Of a stretch of DNA of 64,000 bases, positions 1-12,299 are shown piece after piece. Every line of letters begins with the position of its first letter. Position 1 is the first letter of the stretch. The DNA comes from Lojkania enalia (Eukaryota; Ascomycota; Dothideomycetes; Pleosporales), in the NCBI GenBank assembly GCA_010094045.1, contig ML986693.1:57636-121635 (forward strand), read 5' to 3'. Made by a program: the position numbers and the translations under genes. The notes under the pieces were generated by a model. The model had not been told where the DNA came from and made no database searches. It worked only from the letters and a program-made list of their open reading frames with translations.

Positions 1-337
1 TAAATCTAGAAGGGGAAATAGAAAGATACCCCTCTAGTAGAGTTATATATAAGGAGATAACCTTAATATAAATAATAGATTAGAACTGGGTAAGGAACTA
101 GTATAACTAATAGAGGAAGGATTAGATTAAGATTAATAACGCTCTTTATACTATATATAGCGATATTCTAACAATAATATCGCTTTAATATAAAGTAATA
201 TTTAGCGATAATATAACTAGCTACGAGATTCTTAGAATCTTATAGGAAAAGTTAGCGCCTACTATTAAGTTGAGGGAGCAACTAATCTAGAAGAAATATT
301 AAACTCTTCTTAAGTACTCAACTAATAGAGAGGTAGA

Positions 338-616
338 TGTAACGATGCAAAGAAATCGTTCCACGAAAAGCTTCATATATAACCTTATCCTAAAGCTTTT
401 CGCTTATCTTATCCTACCCCCGGTTCTACCCCTTTTCCCTTCCGTATATAGTTGCATACTCCCTTATAAGTAGCTTAGTAGTTCTTCTATATCCTTTCGT
501 ACAAGGCCTATAGGTGTTAATGGAATTCTCAGGTCCCTAATCCCCCACGCACTCTTATATACCTCTGAGTGGATTCATGCCGTATTTAGACCCATTGTCT
601 TGCCTGCGCCGTTACA
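338..616. mobile_element. Solo LTR (279 bp), un-RIPped, inserted in Copia copy A
   Basis: The insert starts TGTAACG and ends CGTTACA and is flanked by the perfect 5-bp direct repeat GTAGA (333-337 and 617-621). Copies B and C read through this point without it. It carries no coding sequence, so it is most simply an LTR left after LTR-LTR recombination. Its base composition is far more balanced than the Copia around it, with C-rich stretches intact. It therefore probably arrived after the host element was mutated, or was too short to be hit. No second copy is visible in the window, so the orientation is unknown. Confidence 0.8.
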
Positions 617-689
617 GTAGAGAAGTAGCTAAATTAGTAGAATCAGATAATCTATTATACTAAGGCTGCTAGCTTAGTAGAAGTTTAGG

Positions 690-3600
690 GCCTTAGAGTA
701 GAAAAGGATTTTCTTCTAACGGTTGCTAAGAAAGATAAGGTGTAGGTGCTAATCTATATAGTACTAATCAACGCTAAAAATAAGCTAGGTAGGATCGATT
801 AACCGATTCCTACGATTAAATAATTAGTATACTAATATACTAATTACTATAGATGTTTTAATCTATAGAAGGCGCTCGGTTTATTTACAGCTTCATAATA
901 TCTATTAATTCCTCAAGTAAATTCTAATAGTACTATACAGCAGCCTTAAGAAAAATCCGGTTTACAATCGTATACTCTACTACCCTACTTCTATAAGAAG
1001 TAGCACTTCTAGAGTAATTACAAGTATATAAACGAATCGATTAGGCTACTAAACTAGGTACTAGATTAGGAAATACTAAAAGCCCGAGATAATATCTTAA
1101 ATAGAAATAACTAGGTAAAAAAGAATACTCTAAAGGTAAATATAGAAAAATATAAGAAGTTAAAATCCTCGTTTAATAGTAAAGCTTCTATAAAGGCTGC
1201 TAGCCTTTAGAGAAATACCTAGGTAATTTAAAGGGGCAATTTTTCAGCGAGTACTACCCTTAAGAAAGAAGATACTAGTATCTTAAATCGGTAGATACTT
1301 AATCTAGGTTCTAATATCTATATATACAACTCTAAGGCTTTTAGTTAGTAGACTACTTAAATAGTAAATTCTAAAGATAAAATCGCTGCGGGAGGTAGTA
1401 TATACCCTATATTAGAATAGGGTACTATTATAATTAAAATTAATTCTTCTATGGGCTTAAGAGATATTAAGCTAATAGAAGTTACTTACGTCCCTTAGTT
1501 GCTAACTAATATAATAGCCTTAATTAGAAATAGGAAATAGAGTATCTAGTTTAACTTAGGTAGAGATTACCTTTACTAGTATAATTACCATAATATCGTT
1601 TATTATTTAGAGTTGTTTAATAGCTACTAGCTACTAGACGTAAACCTAGTAAAAAGACTTCTACTCGATTTACTTTCCGGATATAAGGCGGTTATAGTAA
1701 TTAAGAAAAAGCTTTTCTATCGCTAGTAACTAATATAAATTATTTCTTTAGCTAAAGCGCACCGATTATTAGGTTACTTAGGTAGAGATTTAGTATTAGC
1801 CCTACCTTAAGCAGCTGAGGGTATCTAGTTAAGCGATTAGGAAGTACTAGTATAGTAAGATTGCTAGATATATATATAAGCGAAGTTATTATAGTAGATT
1901 AGCTAGTATAGTTAGTTTTACCCGGCTACTAAACTATTTGAGAGAATTGTAATTAATATTATATAACTTTAGAATGACTATAAAAGATATTATAATAGTA
2001 AGAGATACCTATTTTATATAGTTAATTAGATGTTCTAGTAGTATAAGAGATTTATAATATATAATTAGTTGAAATCTACCCTTATAAAAGCCTTCAAAAC
2101 ACTATTAGTAAAAATTAAATAATAGTATAAAAGAAAGATTATATATATCTATATAGATAATAATTTAAGCTTTTTAGAACTTATAGAAGTATTACTTAAT
2201 TAAGGAATTGCGATTAAAGCTCGCGCGCTTTATACGCCTAAGTAGAATAGTCTAGTAGAGCGAGTAGAATATTAAATTATAACCCGCGCGCGCGCTCTTA
2301 TAATAGAAGATAATATCTCTAATAAATATACTAATAAATTAGCTTATATAGTAATATACCTACTTAATAGAACGCCGATTATAAGCCTTCGATTTAAAAC
2401 CCTATATAAGGCCGTTTTTAGCTATAAACCGTTTCTTACTTACTTTTAGATTATAGAATCGCGAGCGTACGTTTTAGATAAAACTCTATTAAGAGGCGAT
2501 AAACTAGCGTTGTAAGTATTAATTAGAAAACTCTTACGATATAAGAGTACGAATATATACCGAGTGCTAATTCCGAAACTAAAATAGGTACTTAATACTA
2601 GGGACGTTATATTTGGCGATATTATATCTAGTAAGGAGGAGGAATATCTGCTAAAAGAATTCTTAGAGAAGTTTCTTTTTTAAATTAACGATATTAAGAG
2701 CTCTATTAATAGTAGTAATAATGAAACAATTAAAGTCGCAGAAGCGATTTACGAGGATTAGCTACCTAATTAAAATATCCCTACTAAGTTAGCAGAAAAT
2801 TTAATTAGTAAGAAAACTTATTAGTAGAAGAATACTATTTTTAAAGAATAAATCGACGATATTACTAGTAATTAGGGACTCCTAACGCTAGAATTAATAC
2901 TAGCGCCAGTGCTAAGAAATTAGGATACCTCTATAATACTACCAGTAGATAATAAGAATACTGTGTTTAGCGATAATTTACTATAAAGATAGCAACTATC
3001 GCCTACTTATACTTCTATACCCTTAAAAAGAACAAATAATACCCTATAGAGAGAAGAAATTAGTAGCTAAATATTTAGAGATAATATAATCTAGGAAGGT
3101 AGATTCTTATACAGCCGCAGGCCGTTTTAGTTATACTTTATAACCTTCGTAGTACTATTTAATAGCGAGCTAATACTAGTAAATTATATAAAGGAAACTT
3201 GTACTATTAGAAAATATTATCGTAATTAGCTTCTGCTAGAACTAAAGTACTATAAGAATCTAAAGAATTACTCTTTTAGTACTAGCTTCTATAAGACCTA
3301 TTATATTAAGTTATAGAAGTAGGAGGATATAGATACCTAATAAAAGGTAACAATCCTCTAAGACTCTATTAAAATTCTTCTAGTAATATAGGTATTCGTA
3401 TATAAATTTAATAAGGACGGTTTCCTATATAAATTTAAGGCTAGATTAGTTGTATACAGCGATCTACAATCTTAATAGAGAGATACTATACTACTATACT
3501 AGCTGTATAAACCTTTTACTTTCTAATATTAATTGCAACTTATTTTAAACTCGATATATACCAGTTTAATATTATTAACGCGTTTCTTAACTACCGATTA

Positions 3601-4869
3601 AATAGGTTAATATATATCTATATACTAGAAAGTTTCGTATATAAGTATAGGAAATATCTACAACTATAGAAAGCTATATATAGTTTTAAGGATGCTCCGA
3701 AACTTTAATATTATAAGCTGGATAGAACTTTAAGGTAATTAGGCCTTAAAATAGTACTAGAAATATCTTACTTATATATAAACGATAAGCTGATCGTCTT
3801 CTTTTATATTAATAATATTATAATCCTAGTTTATCTATTAAATATCTCTACTAAACAGAAATTTAAATCATAATTAAGTAATAAATATAAACTTTAATCC
3901 CTTAGAAATCTAAATTAGTTTCTAGGGGTTTAAGTCGTACGTAATATATAGTAGTATACGATCTAGCTACTATAGAACTTATTTATTAATAAGGTAGCAG
4001 CGCGATTTAATATTACGGTTAATAAGAAGGCGCTAAGTACGCCTCTATATAAGAATATACTACTAGCCGCTACTAAAGAATCCTCTAATAGGATATCTTA
4101 CTACTAACAACTAATTAGTTATCTAGCCTAGATTATAGTTTTTATATACTCTAATATCGCGCGAGTACACTCGATATTATTATAATACCTCTAGAACCCT
4201 AGCAATTATTATATTAATACTACTTTAAGGGTATAGCAATATCTAATTAGTACGAAGTACTTAGTAATTATAGTAACAGCTGATAATATATAAAACACCT
4301 CTACTATTAGCTAGAGTAGTAATACTAATTATATTAACCCTGTAGAGTAATTACTATTCTATAACGTATCTAATACAGCTTTTAGCGATAATTCTAATAC
4401 TTGTTAAAGTTCCTACAGTTATATATTTCAACTTTTTAGGATACCGATCGATTAAAAAGCCTCAATTTAGCGTACAGTTATAACATCGACTACTAAAGTA
4501 GAATTATTAGTACTATTAGTCACCGGATTAGAAATAGAGTAGTAGTAGAAGACTTTTACTTTACTACGCTTCTATATTAACGCGCAACTAGTACTACTTT
4601 ATAATAATTAATAAATAGTAGATATTGTAAATAAGCTATCTAAGCGTTTTAATATCAAACTTCGCTATATAGATATATACCAGTACTAGCTACGTTAAGA
4701 AGTAGTAGAGTAGAAACTTATAATTAGTTGGCAACTAATAAATCTAATGCTAGCTGATAGCTTTATAAAAGTTCTACAGCTGTAATAATACTAAAGGTTT
4801 ATTAAGTAACTGAAAATAGAAGATATTTCAGCTAGAATCGAATCTTAGGAATTTCTATCAGCCAAATAA
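690..4869 (+). pseudogene. Copia copy A gag-pol remnant
   Basis: The frame is broken by many TAA/TAG codons but still reads as Copia pol in the order integrase, reverse transcriptase, RNase H. An integrase segment near 2206-2310 reads YTPKQNSLVERV followed by an I-rich stretch ending RARALI. The reverse-transcriptase box (normally YVDD) lies at 3805-3816 and reads Y-I-N-N, both Asp codons having changed GAT to AAT. The RNase H end is near 4,540-4,700. Pol ends at the TAA at 4867-4869, about 200 bp before the 3' LTR. The N-terminal limit is approximate. The gene cannot encode a working enzyme; stops and D-to-N changes are all of the C-to-T or G-to-A type expected from RIP. Confidence 0.8.
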
Positions 4870-5064
4870 ATTAATTACTAATAAGAATCTTAGGGGGTAA
4901 TTAAAAATTGATTATAACTTACCCTATATCACATTAAATTGATATTTCTACAAGCGTACTTAGCTCTACTACTAGTTACTCTATACAATTTACCTCTTTT
5001 AGTATAGTATCTACCTTCATTTTTTCGACGCAGCTTCTCCTTTATAGTTAAAGCTGGGGGGGTG

Positions 5065-5268
5065 TGTTATAGGGATTTTCGGCTAGTCTGCCGAGCTGTA
5101 TCAGATATCGACGTACGATATTACGGTCGATATCACGCCGGATATTACGCTGGATATTAGCTAATATACCCCTTTTTCATGTATATAAATATAGCCCGCT
5201 GGCTATCTTCAATCAACCAGTTCAGCTCCTCATCTCCCTCCCTAAGATAAGATTCGCCTCTTACTATA
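5065..5268 (+). repeat. 3' LTR of Copia copy A (204 bp)
   Basis: It starts TGTTATAGGG and ends TTACTATA (TTACTACA before mutation). It is directly preceded by a G-rich polypurine tract (5049-5064), the expected plus-strand primer. The same 204-bp length is found for both LTRs of copies B and C, which fixes the boundaries. This LTR is less mutated than those of copy B. Confidence 0.92.
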
Positions 5269-8200
5269 ATATACCCTTTTAGCTATAGTAAATAGTAAAG
5301 CTACCTTTTAGTTAATAAGTTTAAGTACTTTTATAAGACCGAGCTACTTTAAAAAGGTAAGAGACTTCTACTTAGGCAGTACCTTTATAAGACTATCTAC
5401 TAGTATCTAGTTCGTCGGCTTCTAGCTAATCTATAATCTTCCTACTTTAACTTCTTATTAAATCTATATCTAATAAGTATCTATATAATATAACCTAGTT
5501 TATAGTCTATCTACTACTTTAGTAGTAATACTTACTATCTGCTAATTATTATAAAATAGCGTAGAGACTATCTCTATACTAAATCCTATATAATTAAAAA
5601 CCCTAGTCTACTATTATAGCTTACTATCTACTATAGTTAGAGCTAGTAGCTTAGCTTTAGTTGTTAACTTAGTAACTAAATACTATATTATTACTTTCTA
5701 GTTAATAGACAGGCTATAAAACTTAAATAGATAGTCTTATAAGCTATAATATATCTTCTAATTATCCGTAAATACTACGTTTAATACTCTATAGAATAGT
5801 AGCTTATATTTATTACTAAAGTAGATTATATTTTCTTAATCTAGTCTATATATTTATAAGCCTAACCCTCTTATACTAATTATATATCTCTAGACGTATT
5901 CTACTACTTAAATATAACTCTATTCTAAATTTTTAAGATAGTTTACTAGAGCTAAATAAGTTTTTAAGATGTTTAGATGTATATAAACTACTAGATATTC
6001 TAGAGATCTAACTAGCTACTAATAATATTTAGTTCTCTAATAGTTTAGTTCTTCTATATTTAAAGCTAGGTAGTTATTAACTAGAGGTACTATAAGATAG
6101 CTTCTCTACTCCTACTTTTATAATCTATACTTAGCTACGACTTTATTAATAAACGAGTTTTAACTAAGCTAGATTCTATTTATATCTTAGTCTCGGACTA
6201 TTCTAATTTCTAGAAACTACCTAAACTATTTAAGTATAGCTTATACTATAATTTTAAGCCTACTTTAAATTACTAATATATAGTAAAGTAGTCTAAATAG
6301 ACTAGAATAATTATATTATTAATATAGAAGAATACTATTAAACTTTTAATTCTAAATAGATATAGAACCTTTTAAATTAGTTATAGTTCTAGCTTAAATA
6401 GTAAGCTTCTAAGATACTTATACTAGAGTAGAGAAGTATCTCTTAGGCTATAGAGAGCTTTTCTTATCTCTAGCAGCTTATCTAGTCTCTTATATAAATC
6501 CTTCTAGTATATAGGTATATATTAGTCTATCTAGTACTATATTTAAGAAAGTATTAGTAATATTATATTAATAGGCGCGTAGTTTAAAAGCTACTATTAG
6601 AGCGACTAAAAATTAGAATACATATACTATTAGAGTAGCTATATATATATCTCCCTAGTCCTATTATAGGTCTTCTTTAATAACTAGCCTAGTTTTAAAC
6701 TTATATAGATATCTATTCTTATTAAATTTATATATAAATACCTATATTAGTAGTAGAAGTTTAATCTTTAGCTATATACTAGCTCTAGTCTCTATTATAT
6801 AAATTAGATAGCCCTTACTATAGTAGCTCTAAAGTTCTACTACTACTACTTTCTTAAATTTAATTCTAAATAGATACTTCTTAAGCTACTTCTATTATTT
6901 TAATAGAAGTAGTAGCTAATCTTTATATAGACTAATCTTAGGCTAATTAGCTAGTATACTACTACTCGTCTTCTACTATAATACTTCTATAAACGCTATA
7001 TAGTATATATAGAGTATGTTATAAGTTCTCGTCTCTATAATATTTCTAGTATTAAGCTAACTGCTAATTTTATCACGTCTATTTATATTATTTAATTGTT
7101 GGTCTAGAGTTTTTACTTCTAGTTTAATCTAATACTAGCTCTTAGAGAGGCTAGTTATTACCTCTAAATATTTATTACAATCGTCTTAACTATATAGTTT
7201 TAGGGTGTCTTCTAGTATTATAATACCGCTAACTACTAGATACTCTACTCTAGCCGGCTTACTTAATTATTACTAACCTAGCTTCTATTTAAGCTACTAC
7301 TTAATCTGCTACTTAAGCTTATTATCTAACGTCTTCTTATATAATTAAGTAGTTGATTAATTTAGTAGCTGTTTAAGCTCTATATTATTTAGCTTATAGC
7401 TCTCTTTAATATTAAATACTATAGCTGCTAGATATAGTATTTACTTATCTAAAAAGATAAGATCTTTATATAATTCTATAAGTAGTAGAATAATATCTCT
7501 AGTCCTAATAATTCTATTTAGCTCTAGTATCTAGATATAATAGATATTTGTAGAGTTATATTCTATAAAGCGTCTAATTAGTATATAAAATTATAGCTTC
7601 TTTTTCTAGTATAGGTAATAATTTAGGATATATACCTTAGCTCCTAGTATACTAAGATAAGCTACTAATAGTCTAGTTCCGCGTACTACCTTATATAAAA
7701 TATATTAGTCTAGAGCTTCGGTCGGCGTATAATTAAGGAGATAGACTACTAAGAGTAGACACTCGTTTAATACCTCTATTAGTAGCCCTACGTCTATTCT
7801 TATAACTCTTCCCTATATGACTAGCAACTACCCTATTCTCTCTATTAGACTATTCTACTTCTTAGTATACTCTACTTATAGTTCAACTAAGATTTCTAGG
7901 TTTTTAAAGATATTAACTATCTTAGAATATCCGCGTTTACTATTAAGCCTAATAGCTCTAACTTATATATTAAATTAAGCTCTAAGTTTAACTAGTAATC
8001 TTTATACTATATATTATAATATTATTATATTTTTATTTAGTAGGTAGTAGATTTTATACTATCTATTATATTAGTAGATTATATAAAATATCTAGAAGTC
8101 TCTATTATAGTAGTATTCTAACTAATCGCGTATCTAGACTAGATTTATCTCTATTCTCTTAAATAATCTCTAAGCTAGTTTTTAAAAAGCTTTCCTACTT

Positions 8201-8725
8201 ACTATTTTATAAAGCTTAGACTAGATATAAATAGCGTATTCTATCTACTTTAAAGCCTAATTCCTCTACTACTGCAGCTACTACTATACCCTCTACTACT
8301 ATTTAATTAACTTAAGCCTATTAATATAAGTAGGTAAATAAGTAACTATCTTCTAGCTAATATAGCTAAATATCCTATAAGCTTATATAGGTATAAGTTT
8401 TAGCTACTTATAAACTATATAGAAAGGTCTTAGTTTATACTATATTATATATACTAATAGAAATAGTTATATACTATCTTCTATATCTATTAGTTAGTAT
8501 CTAAATATACGTCTAAGATAGTATATAATATTCGATAGATCTATTTAATATAGATAGTCTTATCTTAAGTTAAAATAGATCTCTATTATACTATAGTATA
8601 AGAGACTAACTATACTTATAAACATCTCTAGAATGTATACTATATATAAGAGTAGGATAGTGTTAATTCTAATAGGCGTTTATACCTATAACTAGACTTC
8701 TCTCTATTTTTAAATTAGTAGTAGT
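5269..8725 (-). mobile_element. Copia remnant, family 3, minus strand
   Basis: Read on the minus strand this is a heavily RIPped Copia pol: an integrase-like stretch near 7,820-7,870, the start of the reverse transcriptase near 6,690-6,740 (VFIYKFNKN), the catalytic box at 6315-6326 reading Y-I-N-N in place of YVDD, and an RNase H segment near 5,610-5,700 (TKAKLLALTIV). It is distinct from families 1 and 2 in sequence. I found no LTRs of its own. Copy A's 3' LTR abuts it on the left and the family-2 3' LTR abuts it on the right, so both ends are cut or hidden. It is probably one of the oldest layers. Confidence 0.7.
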
Positions 8726-8888
8726 TATTGAATTATAGTAGACTAAGTAGGAGGAAGTATATATTATTACTTACTTAGTAGAGTATACTTTTAAGAAGAA
8801 CTATCTAAATAGAGCTAGTTCTAATTAGAACTAGTCTATAAACGCTGATATTTATAAAGTCTATTACCTCGATATTTACCCTCTAATA
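8726..8888 (-). repeat. 3' LTR of Copia family 2 (163 bp, RIPped)
   Basis: It aligns end to end with 38574-38736 (TGTTGAGCTG there, TATTGAATTA here; CTCCAACA there, CTCTAATA here). The differences are almost all G-to-A or C-to-T. The C-rich tract just right of it, at about 8889-8896, is a polypurine tract when read in element sense. Confidence 0.85.
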
Positions 8889-8899
8889 TACCCCCTAGA

Positions 8900-11775
8900 T
8901 TAAACGGAAACTACAGTATATATCTATATATATTACTCGATAGTAGCTCCTACTAGTATTAACCGTAAGTAATTAACACTTCTTCTATATCTAGTTGCTA
9001 TAAGAATTAGCTATAAGCTTTAGTAGAGAGGAGCTTAGTTAAGCTGTCTGCTACTATATTAACTATTATAATATATTTAAGTTATAATCGACTAAGAACT
9101 ACTTACTCTTTAATCTAGTAATAGTAGGTATTAATATACTTACTTTACTAGTAGTATTCTTCCTACTTAGTAAGTTTAATAGCTGGTAGATTATTAATAT
9201 AGAGCTTTAGAGGTTAAAGTAGTTTATATAATATATCTAGCCCGGCGTAGAGTTAATAAAGCTATACTACTTTCTTAACTACGTATATAATAGCTATATA
9301 TTTGGCTTCTATTATTAATATTATTACTAACCGCTTCTTAAAAGATTAATAATAGATTATTCTTCTAAACAGTTTAAATAGATATCTAGCTATTAATTTA
9401 CAATCTTTATAATTAGTATATAATAAATCTAAATAGTTTATAAGAGGTACTTCTAGCGTATAAATAAAGTACTTAATTAGTACTCTTTAAGCTCTATCTA
9501 GTACTAAAAACTTTATAATATAGTTATACGTAGTATTAAGATGATCTATAATCTATAGTATATACTTATAGTATAAGCTTATTAGATTACTATTAAAGCG
9601 TCCTAGGAAGGCGATATAATATATAATATCTAGTTATATAAGATATATAGAATATAGTAGCTTACTAATAATTAACTAATATTTGTTAAGCAGTTTAGTA
9701 TTATAGATATCTTCTTTAAAGTAAGCTGTAAGCTTAATAACTAAGAGATTAAACGGTATACTACGCTTATAGTAGTTCTCTTACTAAAGTATTAATATAA
9801 GCTTCTTAATATATAATTTTATAAAGAGTTCTATTATATATATTATATAATAGCGCGTAATACGGATTCTAAAATAGTAGTTTGGTAGGTTAAGATCGCG
9901 GTATTTATAGGTGCTTATAACTATTTATTTTATAGCTACTATATCTTTAGCTATTAGATAATAAAGAGTAGATTGTTAATATATATAATAATAATCTACT
10001 ATAGCTCTTAAATAATAAAAATATATAGATTAGAATTAAGAGGTCTATATCTATATAATGTTAAATAGCAGCTGATTTCTTTATACTAAAATTATAGTAA
10101 CTAGTAGAGACTATAGAGTACTTTATTAAATTGTACAATTATACTATCTAGTAGTTAAGTATAGATAGGGTTATCTTTATCTATCTTTCAATTTAGAAAG
10201 GCTATAATAATATTAACCTAGTTATACTCTCAATTAAAAATATTAACTAATACTAGAATTAACTTAATAGTTGTAGAGTATACTACTCCTATATATATAT
10301 CTTCCTAGAGATTTAAATATTAGCGATTACCGTAGATAATAAAACGTATTTTATATTATACTAGACGTTCTTTATTATTAAACTTATATTTATATATTTA
10401 TTTAGTAGGTAGTATAGTAGTTCTAGCTGGTATATAATTAACAATCTATTAGGTACTGTTTTCTATATATAATTCTATTTCTTCTTCCTCTACTTTATAC
10501 TACTATTCTAAGTATTAATATATACGTGTCTATTTTAGTAAAATAGGCTTAAGTAGGAGATTTAGATCGTCTTTTATACTATAAGTATCTATTATAAGTA
10601 CTAGAGCGAAATTTCGTATAAGGGTAATAAAAGTACTTAATATTACCTCGTTTTAAGGAGGTATATTATTAACTATTAATACTATATTTAGATTAAGCTG
10701 TTAGAGCGTATAGTATAAGAATTAATATATAGGCTTAGTTAGTAGAACTACCGTCTTATAAGGGCGGCTATAAGGCTTCTTTACTAATAGTAGAGGTAGC
10801 GGTAATAGCGATAGATTATTCTTATCGCTCTATTACTCGTCTATCTCTTATTACTCCTACCTAAAATTGTATCTTCTACCTTACTTAAGGAGATTAATAT
10901 ATTTATTATTATTTAGCTATAAAGGTATCTATAGAAATATTAGTAGTAGTAGTAGTATACTCTCTAGATTCTATATACTCTCTAAATAGTTATATTCCTC
11001 TTCTTAAATATATAGACGCTTATTATAGTAAGCTTTTTAAGTTTAATAAGATATACGGCCTATAACTAGTAGGTATTAAAGGAAGGTTATAGAGCTTAAT
11101 TATATAATCTTCTTACTCTATAGATCCTATATAAAGAATATCCGAGATTCTTTATAGCTAATTATATAACTCTTATAACTATATTTCTTAAACTTTTTAC
11201 TCTCAATATAATACTCCTTTAAAATAAGTATATAACTAATCTCTCCCTAATAGTAGGAGTTATAGAGATTTAGTACTAGATTTTAATAACTTAAGAATTT
11301 GTTAAATACTTATAAAAGTATTTTACTATTAGTAAATACTATAGTAAGTAATAAATTAAGAAGCTATACTATATATTTTATAGTATATAGCTAGAATAAT
11401 AGTAGTAGGTATAATACTCTAATAAGAATATATCGTACTTTATCTATAGTAAGCTTATTACTAGCCTTAGTAATACTATTCTAGTATATTATATATAGTA
11501 TTAAAGGCTATAACTATATTTTCTACTTTTTAAAGTATTTAATAGTTACCTAATTAATAAAGTATTTATTATTATTAAGATAATAGACCTTAATAATCTT
11601 ATTATACTAGGTAGTAACTATTCTATTAAAATTAAGTAGTACTTAAGTAATTTCTACGTAGGATTTAATAAAGTAGATCTATTAATAGTATATAAAATCG
11701 TCTATAAGGAGTAGTTAGTACTATTCTCTATTAAGATCTAGTAGTAAGATATTGTTAATAATATTAAGATATATA
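8900..11775 (-). pseudogene. Copia family 2 pol remnant (RT-RNase H and part of the upstream domains)
   Basis: On the minus strand the C-terminal RNase H/tail near 8,960-9,210 reads NNLPAIKLTK, then VADSLTK close to the end. A YxQLxGKLLYLT-like segment with a following RPDI-like stretch lies near 9,600-9,700. The catalytic box at 9972-9983 reads Y-I-N-N followed by LLFI. The frame is interrupted by many TAA/TAG codons. Upstream domains continue to 11775, where Copia copy B is inserted, and resume at 36690. Non-functional. Confidence 0.68.
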
Positions 11776-11780
11776 ATATT

Positions 11781-11936
11781 TATTATAAGGATTTTTAACT
11801 AGTCTATTAAACTATATTAGATATTAACGTATAATATTATAGTCGATATTACGCCGGATATTATACTAGATATTAGCTAATATACCCCTTTTTTATATAT
11901 ATAAATATAGCCTGCTAGCTATCTCTAATTAACTAG
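11781..11936 (+). repeat. 5' LTR of Copia copy B, first part (156 of 204 bp)
   Basis: It is split by the Gypsy insertion. The second part is 19021-19068 (48 bp), giving exactly 204 bp in total. The Gypsy target duplication ACTAG is at 11932-11936 and 19016-19020. Confidence 0.9.
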
Positions 11937-12149
11937 TATAATATTTTATAGTTTTAAGTTACGGGTTAATAATATAGAGTTACCTGACTTAGGGTTAAAA
12001 TAGCTAAATCGCACCTTGCAGGAATAGTAGCAATTCGTCTCTCTTTTATCAGCTATCTCTTTTCTAAGAGAACTAAATATACGAATATTTTAGCCCTACT
12101 ACTCTATCTATTATTACTATACTATAATCTATTATACTAGCCTATTATA
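11937..12149 (+). repeat. 5' LTR of Gypsy 1 (213 bp)
   Basis: It starts TATAATAT (TGTAATAT before mutation) and ends CCTATTATA (CCTATTACA). It matches 18803-19015 over its full length, with differences mostly of the C/T and G/A type. Confidence 0.9.
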
Positions 12150-12299
12150 TTCGAATCGCTTAAACTCTTTAAAATAGCCTAGTAGCAATTTCCGATACTA
12201 TAAATACGTCTCCTACCCCTCTTAGCCTAACAGCCGGCTTAGCTGAGTGTATAAAGACCCTAACGTCTAGTAATAGGTAAGATACTAACCTTAGAGCTA

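Larger units (their letters stand above)
1..5268 (+). mobile_element. Copia LTR retrotransposon, family 1, copy A (3' part; 5' end outside window)
   Basis: This RIP-degraded Ty1/copia element runs from the left edge to the end of its 3' LTR. The first bases correspond to about 31,470 in the full-length reverse-strand copy C, so about 0.66 kb of the 5' end (5' LTR and leader) lies outside the window. The same element occurs as copy B (11781-36684, + strand) and copy C (26486-32136, minus strand). Base composition is strongly shifted to A+T with TpA prevailing, which is typical of RIP. A foreign solo LTR (338-616) interrupts it. The five bases after the 3' LTR read ATATA; the matching left flank is not in the window, so the target duplication cannot be checked. 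The element is inserted next to, or inside, the family-3 Copia remnant to its right. Confidence 0.9.
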
